A DNA stretch of 64,000 nucleotides from Pyrococcus sp. NA2 (GCF_000211475.1 NC_015474.1:186001-250000), one strand, 5' to 3'; counted from the first letter of the stretch, positions 44,918 through 54,376 are shown. Numbers and translations: made by a program. Notes: generated by a model from the letters alone, not told the origin.

Positions 44918-45889
44918 ATGAAGTGTTCCAAGTGTGGGAGGGAAGCCGTCTATTTTGCGAGATATGAGGGAAAGTACTACTGTCACAAGCATTTTAACGA
45001 AATGGTTGAATCAAAGGTAAAAAGGACAATAAGAAAGTATAGGATGATAAGGAAAGGTGAGAGAATAGGAGTCGCCGTGAGTGGAGGAAAGGACAGCGTA
45101 GTTCTTCTTCACCTTTTGGCTAAATTAAGGAAGAAATTTCCCTTTGAGATCGTTGCCATAACGATAGACGAGGGGATTAAGGGTTACAGGGATAAGAGCG
45201 TTGAAGTTGCCAAGAGAAACGCTGAGCTCCTAGGAGTTGAACACCACATCTACAGGTTCAAGGATTACATAGGGTTCACGCTTGATGAGACGGTCCAAAT
45301 AATGGGAGAGAGAGGGGAGAGATTAGGGGCTTGCTCTTACTGCGGAGTTTGGAGGAGATGGCTTCTCAATAAGGCAGCGGAAGAGCTTAAAGTTGACAAG
45401 CTTGCCCTCGGGTTGAATTTGGACGATGAAGTGCAGGTGTTTCTAATGAACCTGATGAGGGGAGACGTTGCGAGGCTTGGAAGGACCGGACCTTATTACG
45501 AAGTAATTCATGAAGGTCTCGTGCCAAGAATAAAACCCCTAAGGGAAGTTCCTGAGAAGGAGATAGTTCTATACGCGGTTCTAAACAACATCGAGGTTGA
45601 CCTAAGCGAGTGCCCGTATGCAGTTGAAGCTTTTAGGGCTGAGATAAGGGACTGGCTGAATGAGATGGAAGAGAAGCATCCTGGAACTAAGTACCAGTTG
45701 CTGAGGAGCTACGATAAAATATTCCCGCTCCTCGCAAAGACTTATGCTAGGGAAGTTAAGCTGAATAGGTGTAAGATATGCGGTCAACCAACTAGCGGAG
45801 AGATATGCAAGGCCTGTCAGTTCAGGCTTCAGGTAAAGGAGAGGGCCGAGAAACTTAAGTTTGGCCTTTCTCAATCCTCTCAAGTATGA
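44918..45889 (+). CDS. ttuA: tRNA-5-methyluridine(54) 2-sulfurtransferase TtuA
   Basis: Thiolates U54/T54 of tRNA, stabilising tRNA at high temperature. 323 residues. An N-terminal zinc finger (CSKCGREAVY, CHKH), PP-loop SGGKDSVVLL (about 54-63), an Fe-S cysteine region (ACSYCGVWRR about 127-136 with SECPYAV near 230) and a C-terminal zinc finger (CKICGQ, CKAC). The ATG follows GAGGTCG. Its 3' end overlaps padR (convergent) by 35 bp. Confidence 0.93.
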   Translation: MKCSKCGREAVYFARYEGKYYCHKHFNEMVESKVKRTIRKYRMIRKGERIGVAVSGGKDSVVLLHLLAKLRKKFPFEIVAITIDEGIKGYRDKSVEVAKRNAELLGVEHHIYRFKDYIGFTLDETVQIMGERGERLGACSYCGVWRRWLLNKAAEELKVDKLALGLNLDDEVQVFLMNLMRGDVARLGRTGPYYEVIHEGLVPRIKPLREVPEKEIVLYAVLNNIEVDLSECPYAVEAFRAEIRDWLNEMEEKHPGTKYQLLRSYDKIFPLLAKTYAREVKLNRCKICGQPTSGEICKACQFRLQVKERAEKLKFGLSQSSQV

Positions 45890-46211
45890 GCCTTATATTC
45901 TTTACCTCCTCTCTAATCTCCTGTAGAACCTCAATTCCAAGTTCCGTGATTCGATAATACCTTCTAATCCTCCCCCCGACCTCAGCCCAATAATCTTCAA
46001 CTAATTTGTGCTTTTTCAACATTTTTAAAATTGAATAAATCGTCCCCTCGCTTGGAACTATTTTTCCTTCACTTAGGGACTCAATTTCCTTTCTTATCGC
46101 ATAGCCATGAAGTTTCTCCCTCTTGCTTAAGATTAGCAAAATAATGTAGGAATATAAACCGGAGCGTATGTCCTTCTTTAGCTTCCTCACCACCTCTTCT
46201 TTACTCACCAC
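45855..46211 (-). CDS. PadR family transcriptional regulator
   Basis: 118 residues. Winged-helix PadR domain: KLHGYAIRKEIE, VPSEGTIYSILKMLKK (recognition helix), GGRIRRYYRITE, then a dimerisation helix. It probably represses its own operon (YbjQ-YhfC-PadR) in response to an unknown ligand. It overlaps the YhfC gene by 7 bp. Confidence 0.9.
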   Translation of the reverse strand: MVSKEEVVRKLKKDIRSGLYSYIILLILSKREKLHGYAIRKEIESLSEGKIVPSEGTIYSILKMLKKHKLVEDYWAEVGGRIRRYYRITELGIEVLQEIREEVKNIRLILERIEKGQT

Positions 46212-46855
46212 TTGAGCCCCTCCTCCTCGATTTCTATCCTAGGGAGGGAGAGTTTTAGCATTATTAACGCTATAACCCCAATTAAGGCCTCTACCCAAAG
46301 TATCTTGGAACTACTTAAAAGACCTGAAAGCTGGGAATAAGAGGCCACAGTATCAACTATCCCGTGAACTATAAACACTCCCAGGAAAGTTAACATGCCA
46401 GAGCTCGAGAGAAGGGAAGTGCTCGCTACATGGAATATCACTGAGAAAAATCTCTCGATACATGCGGCAACTAATAAAAACCATGGAACATTGGAGGGTC
46501 CAACTATAGTTACAACAGCAGCCAGCAGTATAACCTCTGCTATTCCGAAGCCAATTCCGACAATTGCCCCCTTGTAAGGGCTCATGTTCTTCACAAGAAC
46601 GTACTTGGCTCCTTCCTGGACAAAGCCCGCCGAAAAGCCAATCCACATGCTAATGATCAACTTATCCCAGGCATTTACGTCAAACCAAACTAAAGGAGCC
46701 CTCTGAATCACATTTTGAACTGTCATTGCAATACCAAACGCAAAGACCCCTAATAGGAATTCTCCAGGATAGAATCTCCTTAGTCTTATTGTGTAAAGCA
46801 GGATCCAAGCTAGAGCACCACCTAAAATAAGAAATGGAGCAGAATTCATCCTCAC
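46205..46855 (-). CDS. YhfC-type intramembrane protease-like protein
   Basis: 216 residues with about seven membrane segments. It has the spaced Glu/His motifs of the YhfC/PrsW-type glutamic intramembrane protease group: AGFVQEGAKYV (about 73), IGFGIAEVILL (about 101), ERFFSVIFHVAS (about 135) and GVFIVHGIVDT (about 158). Substrate unknown. It overlaps the YbjQ gene by 4 bp and padR by 7 bp. Confidence 0.78.
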   Translation of the reverse strand: MRMNSAPFLILGGALAWILLYTIRLRRFYPGEFLLGVFAFGIAMTVQNVIQRAPLVWFDVNAWDKLIISMWIGFSAGFVQEGAKYVLVKNMSPYKGAIVGIGFGIAEVILLAAVVTIVGPSNVPWFLLVAACIERFFSVIFHVASTSLLSSSGMLTFLGVFIVHGIVDTVASYSQLSGLLSSSKILWVEALIGVIALIMLKLSLPRIEIEEEGLKW

Positions 46856-47190
46856 TCCCTCTCAACAACTACAGCGGTGCCATAGGCATATATCTCAGCC
46901 ATGCTACCTCCAAGGTTAGACGTTGCAAACCTCACGTTAACGACGGCGTTAGCGCCCAGTTCCTTAGCGTGAAGAGCCATTCTCCTTAGGGCCTCTTCTC
47001 TAGCTTCAGCCATCATCTCCGTGTACTCCTTAACTTCGCCTCCCTTTATGTTCCTAAGGATTGCCATTATGTCCCTTCCAATGTGGGTGGCCCTAACAAC
47101 ACCTCCCCTTGCAATTCCCTTTACTTCAACTATCTTGTACCCTGGGATCTCAGGGGTTGTAACAACGATTATTCCCTCTATCCTCTCCAT
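46852..47190 (-). CDS. YbjQ/UPF0145 heavy-metal-binding-domain protein
   Basis: 112 residues from the ATG at 47190, after GGTGGAAGGT. Family hallmarks: VTTPEIPGYKIVEVKG, RGGVVRATHIGRDI and LGANAVVNVRFATS. It forms pentameric rings in related structures; no catalytic role is established. First gene of a three-gene operon with the YhfC and PadR proteins. Confidence 0.85.
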   Translation of the reverse strand: MERIEGIIVVTTPEIPGYKIVEVKGIARGGVVRATHIGRDIMAILRNIKGGEVKEYTEMMAEAREEALRRMALHAKELGANAVVNVRFATSNLGGSMAEIYAYGTAVVVERE

Positions 47191-47253
47191 ACCTTCCACC
47201 CCAATACATCGGACTTAGAGGTATGTTGCCTTCTACCCTTATATAGTTTTCGC

Positions 47254-48177
47254 CTAGGATAATCTCAGAGTTCCATTGCAATACGTCGCAGTTCCATTGT
47301 ACAGCCCAAATATTGCGCACCCATTCTCATCTCTCATGCCCCACCCTGGGATTATACTGCAAAGACAGGGCTCACTCATGCCAAAGGTCTTCTGGTAAAT
47401 TACCTCGCTTCCGTTAAGAATCATGAGATGAGCAAGGTAAGGGGATCCATCTGGAAGAGACCTTTCAAAGCCAAGAAGAGCGTAAGTATTGTTAGTAACT
47501 AAGAAAGCATTCCTCAATGGAATTACGCCCTTTCCAAGATTGAACTTTCTTACTATTCCATTTTCACCAAGTATGTAGAGAGTGTCCTCAGGGGCATATT
47601 TTCTGAATTCTTGAAAGCTTCTTGGAGCTGTTTGAAAAATGAAGGCATACAGGTAATCCTTTGTACTTGCAAGGAGGACATTTGGAGTGGAAACTCCACT
47701 CTTTCTATTGTTTCCCCTCTCGTAAACCCATACATAGCCCGGAAGTTCCAAACTCCAAAGGAACTTTCCATTATAGGTGCATCCAGTAATTAGTCTGACC
47801 CGAACTTGAGATGTAACGTTCTGAATGCTAACGTTGGTAACTCCTAAAGAACCTACTCGCCACATTATTTGGGTTACATTTCTAGTTTGGGTTACATCTT
47901 GCAAGGCAATGAAACCCCAATTAAAGAAGAACACCTTAGTTGTATTCAAGAAATAACGTGATCCTCTTTTTTCTATAACGTAGCCATTGGCCACCCTATA
48001 GATTTTCGCATCATCGAGCTCCAAAAAGAGTTCTAGATCTTCTATATTCTTGGAGTACTTCTCAAGGTGACATGCTTCATCTCCATCCTTTTGATTCCAG
48101 GATTTCTCAGGATGCACTAAGAGCATCCCTGCAAGGAATATACCAAGAATGAGGACTATATAAAACTTCTTTATCAT
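47254..48177 (-). CDS. Exported protein of unknown function
   Basis: 307 residues with an N-terminal signal or anchor (MIKKFYIVLILGIFLAGMLLV). The mature part is rich in beta-type segments and Asn-x-Thr/Ser sequons. Repeated YLYAFIF / DTLYILGENG / TYALLGF blocks could form an incomplete beta-propeller. Two Cys pairs (CLC near 282 and a late CNG) may form disulfides. I do not recognise a family. It lies 3 bp after the SDR gene on the same strand. Confidence 0.6.
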   Translation of the reverse strand: MIKKFYIVLILGIFLAGMLLVHPEKSWNQKDGDEACHLEKYSKNIEDLELFLELDDAKIYRVANGYVIEKRGSRYFLNTTKVFFFNWGFIALQDVTQTRNVTQIMWRVGSLGVTNVSIQNVTSQVRVRLITGCTYNGKFLWSLELPGYVWVYERGNNRKSGVSTPNVLLASTKDYLYAFIFQTAPRSFQEFRKYAPEDTLYILGENGIVRKFNLGKGVIPLRNAFLVTNNTYALLGFERSLPDGSPYLAHLMILNGSEVIYQKTFGMSEPCLCSIIPGWGMRDENGCAIFGLYNGTATYCNGTLRLS

Positions 48178-48180
48178 TCT

Positions 48181-48885
48181 CTACCTCCTCATTAATTCCT
48201 TGAGATCTTTCTCCTCTTTAAACTTAAACCTATATTTGAGCTCAAAGAACTTAGCGAGCCTTAGGTACCAAGGAATAAAGAGCTCTCGCTTGTCGCTTTC
48301 AATGGCGTCAACTACTTTCCTAGCAACATAGTCAGGAGACAGGGTGCCCCTAGGTTTAATACCCCTCCAAAAACCCGTAGCCACTTGCTTCGGATAAACT
48401 CTTAGAACCCTTATCCCTCTCTCCTTTAGCTCCTCCTCAAGAATCTTAGCCATATAGTGAAGTGCAACCTTTGAGGCACCATATCCCGGCAAGTCAAAAG
48501 TATAAACGTGGGAGGCACCGCTAATAATGAAGACGACCTTCCCTCCTTCAGGAATAAAATCCAGAAGTTCCTTGGTCAATATTATCGGAGCTATCGTATT
48601 AACCCTGAACATCTCTTCAAGCTCTTCCCAGGAGTGCTTGAGAAGAGGTTTCAAGATGCCGAAGCCGGCATTATTTATCAGAACGTTTATTTTTCCTTCG
48701 ATACTCTCCCTCACTTTAAAAATGCCCTCATAGGTAGATAAATCGGCGGTTATGTATTCAATTCCAAGCTCCTTGAGTGCCTCTTCGTTTCTTCCAACTC
48801 CTATGACCTCGTAACCCCTGTTTATTAATTCCTTGGCTATTTCCCTACCTATTCCACCAGAAGCTCCAGTCAAAAGAACTCTCAT
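48181..48885 (-). CDS. Short-chain dehydrogenase/reductase
   Basis: 234 residues. NAD(P) motif TGASGGIG (residues 6-13), INNAGFG (about 91), the catalytic Ser in IISGAS and the YGASK catalytic Tyr/Lys (about 154-158). Arg and Asn residues after beta-2 (GVGRNEEAL) favour NADP. Substrate unknown. It is divergent from the fumarase genes, with a 52-bp shared promoter region. Confidence 0.9.
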   Translation of the reverse strand: MRVLLTGASGGIGREIAKELINRGYEVIGVGRNEEALKELGIEYITADLSTYEGIFKVRESIEGKINVLINNAGFGILKPLLKHSWEELEEMFRVNTIAPIILTKELLDFIPEGGKVVFIISGASHVYTFDLPGYGASKVALHYMAKILEEELKERGIRVLRVYPKQVATGFWRGIKPRGTLSPDYVARKVVDAIESDKRELFIPWYLRLAKFFELKYRFKFKEEKDLKELMRR

Positions 48886-48937
48886 ACTATTAAGAAAGCT
48901 CAGGAAGTTTTTAAAGGTTGATTACCTCCCAGGAATC

Positions 48938-49756
48938 ATGAGAGAGCATATAGTTGAGGCCATAAGAATTGCAGTCACAAGGATTCCAGATGATGTAGTC
49001 GAGGCGATTAAGGAGGCCCTGAGAAGAGAGGATAACGAAGTAGCTAAATTTAACCTGGAGATGATATTAAAAGCGATAGAAATCGGAAGAAGGGATGGGA
49101 TACCGGTGTGCCAAGATACTGGAACGCCAATATTCTTCGTCAAAACTAACGAGCCTATTGATAATCTATACAGGGAAATCATTGAAGGAGTGAAGATTGC
49201 AACTAGAGAGGTGCCGCTTAGGCCCAATGCGCTTCGAGTAATCGATGGGAAAGTCGTTGGAAACGTTCCAGAAGTTCACTTTGAGCCTGGAAACGAGACA
49301 AAAATCTCCATCCTAATGAAAGGTGGAGGAAGTGAGAACTGCACGGCTTTATTTACCCTAACTCCTGGGGAAGGGTTAGAGGGGTTAAAAAGGAAGATCA
49401 TAGAGCATGTTAAAAGCTGTGGGGGTAAGCCATGCCCCCCAATAATAGTTGGAATAGGAATCGCCAGCCCAGCTGAAAAAGCCTTGATATTGGCAAAAAA
49501 AGCGTTGCTTAGAAGGATCGGGGAGAGGAATGAGAATGAAAAGCTTGCAAGGTTTGAGGAAGAGCTACTTAAGGAAATAAACTCCCTGGGGATAGGACCA
49601 ATGGGTCTGGGAGGGAGGGTTACAGCTTTGGACGTCAAGGTTGAGGTTGAAACTAGACATCCAGCCAGCTACATAGCTGGGGTAGCAATTCAATGCTGGG
49701 CCCACAGGAGGGCTTTCCTCGAGGTTAAGGAGGGGAGAGTGAGGATATGGCAATAA
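48938..49756 (+). CDS. Fumarate hydratase class I, alpha subunit
   Basis: Fe-S dependent fumarase (heterodimeric form), 272 residues from the ATG at 48938. Cluster cysteines are in PVCQDTGTP (about 53), GGGSENCTALF (about 135) and a CGGKPCPP segment (about 170). The frame extends 35 codons further up with no family similarity and would cover the promoter (TATA-like GTTTTTAAAG at 48907-48916). Acts with the beta subunit in the partial citric-acid pathway. Confidence 0.92.
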   Translation: MREHIVEAIRIAVTRIPDDVVEAIKEALRREDNEVAKFNLEMILKAIEIGRRDGIPVCQDTGTPIFFVKTNEPIDNLYREIIEGVKIATREVPLRPNALRVIDGKVVGNVPEVHFEPGNETKISILMKGGGSENCTALFTLTPGEGLEGLKRKIIEHVKSCGGKPCPPIIVGIGIASPAEKALILAKKALLRRIGERNENEKLARFEEELLKEINSLGIGPMGLGGRVTALDVKVEVETRHPASYIAGVAIQCWAHRRAFLEVKEGRVRIWQ

Positions 49757-50256
49757 AACTTAGAACTCCCCTATCATTAGAAGACATCCTTAAACTCAAA
49801 GCTGGTGACATAGTTTACCTCTCCGGAACGATTTACACAGCTAGGGATTTAGCCCATAAGAGGTTCCTCTCCCAGGGATTTCCCTTCGAGCCAGAGGGGG
49901 CGGTCATATACCACTGCGGGCCCTTGGTTAAGGATGGGAATATAATTTCAGCTGGGCCCACGACAAGCGCGAGAATGAACCCTTATCTGGAATTCCTATT
50001 CTCGAACGGGATTAGAGGAATAATAGGCAAGGGAGGTATGGATGCTAAGAAATTCAGAGGAAAGGCCGTTTATTTTGCTTTCCCTGGGGGAGCAGGTAGT
50101 TTAGCGGCTAAGCACCTGAAAGTCAAAAGAGTTTACTGGGAAGACCTCGGAATGGCCGATGCAGTATGGGAGCTTGAGGTTAAGGATTTACCATTGTTAG
50201 TTGCCATAGATGTGAACGGAAACAGCTTATACGAGGGTGCACATCGTGAGCTTTAG
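49747..50256 (+). CDS. Fumarate hydratase class I, beta subunit
   Basis: 169 residues, beginning IKLRTPLS after the Met-Ala. Motifs are GDIVYLSGTIYTARDLAHKR as GTIYTARDLAHKR, YHCGP, GPTTSARMNPY and GKGGM. Start overlaps the alpha stop by 10 bp, so the subunits are translated together. Confidence 0.93.
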   Translation: MAIKLRTPLSLEDILKLKAGDIVYLSGTIYTARDLAHKRFLSQGFPFEPEGAVIYHCGPLVKDGNIISAGPTTSARMNPYLEFLFSNGIRGIIGKGGMDAKKFRGKAVYFAFPGGAGSLAAKHLKVKRVYWEDLGMADAVWELEVKDLPLLVAIDVNGNSLYEGAHREL

Positions 50257-51058
50257 AGATGTCATCGGAATCCTAATCATAGTAGGAATTGTTGCATGGA
50301 TAGTTTGGGCCGTGATAGTAGAAAGGAAAAGTAGGAAAAAGGCCGAAGAATTCTTCAACTCAATAAAGATAGAAGGAGATAGGATCCTACTTCCTGGGAG
50401 GAAGAAAGTTAAGAGGGGAAGGATTAGACTCCAAGGAGAGTGGAGGTACAATACCAAGGGAGGACGTTATTATAACGTCTCCAAGGAGTTCAAAGAAGAG
50501 GAAGAGTTTGAAACTGACTTCATAAGGTTAAAACCTAGTGAATTCAAGATTATTATGTCAAAGGACGAAACAATTCTTCTTGAAGCTGAAGCATACCTCA
50601 TTGGAGATAACGCTTTAATTCCGATAATCCCATCTTATGATATCTCCTTAGAAAAGAACACGCTTGAAGTATCTTGGAACGGTGATTTTGCCAGTGCAAC
50701 TCTGAGAGTCGAAGATGGAATATCTGGAGTAGTAGGTGGAAACTTCAGCAAAACTAGGGGAGTTAAAGTTGAGTTGAAGAGCAGAGAACCAAAGGTTAAG
50801 GTAAAGCTCTTTGAGGGAAAAGAAGGAAAGTTCAAGTATGAGCCACTGAAAGATAGTCCAATCTTGGTTACAACTATTAAAGCTCCGAGATTAAGGAAGC
50901 TAGGCGAGCTTGGAAAGCCATTTATTTATGGACACGGTGAGTTTGAATTATCATTAATTCTTGACGTTCCGTTTAGGAGGGATGTTATAGATTCAGCAAA
51001 AGTCCTCATAAAACCAAATTCTCAAATTGAAGGAAGAATTAGGAAAGTGCTACTATAG
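50246..51058 (+). CDS. Membrane-anchored protein of unknown function
   Basis: 270 residues from the GTG at 50246, 6 nt after GAGGGTG. One N-terminal membrane helix (about 5-25: IGILIIVGIVAWIVWAV) is followed by a basic stop-transfer (ERKSRKK) and a soluble, mostly beta domain containing SWNGDFASATLRV and FELSLILDVPF. It looks arrestin- or Ig-like in its spacing but no family is recognised. The start overlaps the fumarase beta end by 11 bp. Confidence 0.6.
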   Translation: MSFRDVIGILIIVGIVAWIVWAVIVERKSRKKAEEFFNSIKIEGDRILLPGRKKVKRGRIRLQGEWRYNTKGGRYYNVSKEFKEEEEFETDFIRLKPSEFKIIMSKDETILLEAEAYLIGDNALIPIIPSYDISLEKNTLEVSWNGDFASATLRVEDGISGVVGGNFSKTRGVKVELKSREPKVKVKLFEGKEGKFKYEPLKDSPILVTTIKAPRLRKLGELGKPFIYGHGEFELSLILDVPFRRDVIDSAKVLIKPNSQIEGRIRKVLL

Positions 51059-51087
51059 TTTACCAGTTAAAATCCTGGAATGAGCAC

Positions 51088-52044
51088 TTAGCTGGCTATC
51101 AAGAGAACGATAAACGTGACCAAAGTTGCCGCTACAAAGTAAGGGATTGAATACCTATGGAAATCCCTCCACCTCAGCCCAGATATTCTAATTGCGATTA
51201 AATTCGCCAGAGAGGAGATAACGGTTCCATTCCCACCTAAATTAACTCCTAAAGAAAGGGGAAGCCAAGGTACATTTGAGTGAACAAGTATCGCCGTAGC
51301 TGGAACGTTGCTTATGAACTGAGTTATGAACAAAGACACCAGAAAAGTTGAGCCATAACCAGCGACGTTGAGCTTAACTAGCTCGCTGATCTCGGCGAAA
51401 TTCGAGAATATAAGGGCAAACGTCGGAATTAAGGCGACATCAAAGCTGAGGAGCACGTTCCTATCGACGACAAGGAAAAGCGCCAAGGTAGCAACCAGCC
51501 CCCATAGGCTCATATCAAACTTACCAAGAAGGACATCCAAAACCAGGAGAAATATTGATGCTAGAAAGAGATCTTTTCTAATCTCAACCCCAGGAACCTC
51601 CAAAATTTTCACTTTGCTCTCCTCTAGCCAGGCGAACCCCAATACAATTAGGAGCCAAGCCAGGGTGAAGGGAAGCATCCCCTTAATGAACTCTAGAATT
51701 CCCAGCCTGTAATACCTCCAAATTATTATGTTCTGAGGGTTCCCCATCGGTGTTAACGAGGATCCAACGTTGGCTGAAATGGCAACTAAGGTAACCAACC
51801 TAGGAACATTGACATCAGCTATCCTCCCCAGACTAACAACCAGAGGTGTAAACACGAGCACTGCGGTATCGTTCATTATAAATGTGGATGAAAAGGCGGT
51901 CAAGAGAGCTAGCCTTATAAATATTTTCCTCACAGAGTCCTTGGCCAGTCTTATGGCGAGGGAAGTGAAAACTCCCGAAAGTTCGAGGCCCTTAGAGGCG
52001 ATTATTAGGGAAGTTATAAGGAAGAGGCCATCCCAATTAACCAA
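51088..52044 (-). CDS. ArsB/NhaD-type anion permease, start codon uncertain
   Basis: 318 residues from the TTG at 52044 (7 nt after GAGGAG). Motifs of the ArsB/NhaD/SLC13-like group: SSTFIMNDTAVLVFTPL, ANVGSSLTPMGNPQN and ISNVPATAILV. Family members usually have about 400 residues. The same frame continues upstream to 52160 and encodes RREWFLLSLIIL YLILAL VDPSYP, a clear extra membrane helix, but contains no ATG, GTG or TTG. The substrate may be arsenite, Na+/H+ or a dicarboxylate. Confidence 0.75.
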   Translation of the reverse strand: MVNWDGLFLITSLIIASKGLELSGVFTSLAIRLAKDSVRKIFIRLALLTAFSSTFIMNDTAVLVFTPLVVSLGRIADVNVPRLVTLVAISANVGSSLTPMGNPQNIIIWRYYRLGILEFIKGMLPFTLAWLLIVLGFAWLEESKVKILEVPGVEIRKDLFLASIFLLVLDVLLGKFDMSLWGLVATLALFLVVDRNVLLSFDVALIPTFALIFSNFAEISELVKLNVAGYGSTFLVSLFITQFISNVPATAILVHSNVPWLPLSLGVNLGGNGTVISSLANLIAIRISGLRWRDFHRYSIPYFVAATLVTFIVLLIAS

Positions 52045-52129
52045 GTGCAAACTCCTCTTTGGATACGAAGGATCGACTAATGCAAGGATAAGGTATAGAA
52101 TTATTAGGGAAAGGAGGAACCACTCTCTT

Positions 52130-52576
52130 CTAATATCTAATGACGTTTCTCCTAACCTCCTCCGTCAATGGATAGTCCGGTATAATCTTTTCACCATCAA
52201 AGGAAACCTTAACGTGCATGATTATGAAGCCCTCCCAGGCTACTGGAACGACCCAAGCCCTTTCAGGCTTCCTGAACTCGCAGGCTTCGAGAACCTGAGA
52301 TTCGCTCAGGACTACTTTCATCCTCTCGATTATTTCCTCCCCCTTCGGGAGAATCCCTGAAGATACCGGAAACCCCTTGGGTGAGGGGGAATTAGTGTCG
52401 GCGTTGAAGTGAACCCTGTCGATGGCGAAATCCATGTAGAGAATGGGAACATCTATGTGATAGCCCTCGGGACCCCTGTGGATTATCGGGGGAGCAGGGA
52501 TGAAGAGGGGAAGGGCCTTCCTAACGGTGTCAATGGCCTTCCTTGCCAGCTCACTTGTGAGCGTAAATTGCGACAA
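52130..52576 (-). CDS. Conserved hypothetical protein
   Basis: 148 residues. Start taken as the TTG at 52576, 4 nt after GGGGGAG; it overlaps gltX by 26 bp. Sequence features: PPIIHRGPEGYHIDVPILYMDFA and a C-terminal beta region (RAWVVPVAWEGFIIMHVKV). A small alpha/beta protein I cannot assign. It lies between gltX and the anion permease on the same strand. Confidence 0.55.
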   Translation of the reverse strand: MSQFTLTSELARKAIDTVRKALPLFIPAPPIIHRGPEGYHIDVPILYMDFAIDRVHFNADTNSPSPKGFPVSSGILPKGEEIIERMKVVLSESQVLEACEFRKPERAWVVPVAWEGFIIMHVKVSFDGEKIIPDYPLTEEVRRNVIRY

Positions 52577-54266
52577 CTTTCTCCCCCTCTATCCTGTCTA
52601 TCCTAACGAAGCCGAAGCGCTCGAACTGAACTATCTCACCAACCTTAACGTTTGCATCTTTCTCCAGCAATCCCTTCCTAACTATGAGCTCATCTCCCTG
52701 GGGAACTATGACTTCACATGGTCTACCCTCTGGAACCCAGTGAATCATCCTCCACCTGTTCTTTCTAGCGATTTCATACTCGAAGCTGTGGAACCTAGCC
52801 TTTATCTTCTCGCCCACCTCAACTATTTCGACGTTGAATAAATCCTTGAGCCTAACGAAGCTTCCTGGCTTGAGAAGCTCAAGGTCATCCTTCGAAACGT
52901 ATATCGGCTTCTCTGGAGTGAATTTCAGCTTCCTCTTTCCCCTCTCGGGATGATCTGGATGTAACGGTATCTCAGCTGTGAACTCCGGAGCACCTTCAAC
53001 CTCTATGGGGATTGGATCGGCGACGAAGAAGTACCTATTTGCTATTGGATCGACTAACTTCCTATTTATAGCGGCAAGATTTTCCCAGCTAACTGTTGCA
53101 TCGCTCTTCTTTAATCCGACTTCAATTATCAGTTCCCTTATGGCCTCTGGAAGTATTCCCCTTCTTCTAAGGGCCCTTATCGTTCCGAGCCTTGGGTCGT
53201 CCCAGCCTAGGTATTTACCTTCCTCAATCCCCTTCCTCGTCTTCGACTTGCTCAGTATTACACCCTCTATGCTCAACCTTCCGTGATGAACCGTAACTGG
53301 ATACTCCCAGCCCAGGTATTCGTAGATGTACCTCTGCCTCGTCTCGTTCTCTGAGTGTTCCTGGCCTCTAAATATGTGAGTAACGCCAAGCTCGTGGTCA
53401 TCTATTGCCGAGGCGAAGTTATAGAGGGGCCAAACCCTGTATTTATTCCCGGCCCTCGGATGGTTCGGATTGTCAACTATTCTCAAAGCAGGCCAATCTC
53501 TGACAGCTGGATTTGGATGGTTTAGATCTGTCTTTATCCTAACTACTGCCTCTCCCTCTTTGTACTCCCCATTCAGCATCTTCCTCCAGCGCTCAAGCTG
53601 GACTTCAACTGGCTCATCCCTGTGTGGACATGGAATTCCCTTGTCCCTAAGCTCCCTGAACTTCTCCGGTTTACATGTGCAGACGTAGGCTTTCCCCATC
53701 TTAATGAGCTCTTCAGCGTACTTATAATAAATCTCAAGCCTATCGCTTGCGTAGACTATCTCATCGGGCTCTATTCCAAGCCACTTGAGGTCTTCAATTA
53801 TCATCTCGTAGAATATTGGCTCAGGCCTCTTGACCTTCGGATCGGTATCATCAAACCTTAGGATGAACTTTCCGTCGTACATCTTAGCGTATTCGTAACT
53901 CAATATCGCTGCCCTCGCGTTTCCCAGGTGAAAGGCTCCATCCGGATTCGGTGCAAACCTGGTAACAACCTTTCCCTTCTCAGCTTTCGGCAAAGGTGGC
54001 AATCCCTTCTTTTCTTCTCTCTTCTCTTCCCTCTTTTCGAAGTACTCTGGATAAATCTCTCTCAGCTTTTTCTCTTGTTCTTCAAGTGATAGCGAGTTAA
54101 CTTCCTCAACGATCCTGTTTATGATTGGAACTATTTCCCTAGCTTTGGGCCTAAGCTCGGGATTCTCGCCAAGAACCTTTCCTATGACTGCTTTAGGGTT
54201 CGCCTTCCCACCGTGCTCGATAGCGTTAATCAAAGCATGCTTAAGGGCTATTCTCTCAACTTCCAT
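52551..54266 (-). CDS. gltX: Glutamate--tRNA ligase (archaeal type)
   Basis: 571 residues. The HIGH-type motif is HLGNARAAI (about 117) and the KMSKS-type motif is SKSKTRKG (about 340), with FRGQEHSENETRQRYIYEYL as GQEHSENETRQ between them. The C-terminal beta-barrel anticodon domain (KFTPEKPIYVSKDDLELL region) is that of GlnRS-like archaeal GluRS. It probably charges tRNA-Glu and tRNA-Gln. N-terminal helical extension of about 80 residues with Glu/Lys repeats. Confidence 0.95.
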   Translation of the reverse strand: MEVERIALKHALINAIEHGGKANPKAVIGKVLGENPELRPKAREIVPIINRIVEEVNSLSLEEQEKKLREIYPEYFEKREEKREEKKGLPPLPKAEKGKVVTRFAPNPDGAFHLGNARAAILSYEYAKMYDGKFILRFDDTDPKVKRPEPIFYEMIIEDLKWLGIEPDEIVYASDRLEIYYKYAEELIKMGKAYVCTCKPEKFRELRDKGIPCPHRDEPVEVQLERWRKMLNGEYKEGEAVVRIKTDLNHPNPAVRDWPALRIVDNPNHPRAGNKYRVWPLYNFASAIDDHELGVTHIFRGQEHSENETRQRYIYEYLGWEYPVTVHHGRLSIEGVILSKSKTRKGIEEGKYLGWDDPRLGTIRALRRRGILPEAIRELIIEVGLKKSDATVSWENLAAINRKLVDPIANRYFFVADPIPIEVEGAPEFTAEIPLHPDHPERGKRKLKFTPEKPIYVSKDDLELLKPGSFVRLKDLFNVEIVEVGEKIKARFHSFEYEIARKNRWRMIHWVPEGRPCEVIVPQGDELIVRKGLLEKDANVKVGEIVQFERFGFVRIDRIEGEKVVAIYAHK

Positions 54267-54376
54267 GCTCCCACCACCTTTACGAACGCTGGAGAGTTAA
54301 TAAAGGTTGAGCCGAAGATTTTAGGAACGAAAAGTTAATAAAATTTCCAATGGATTTTAAATTGAGGTGAGGAAGG

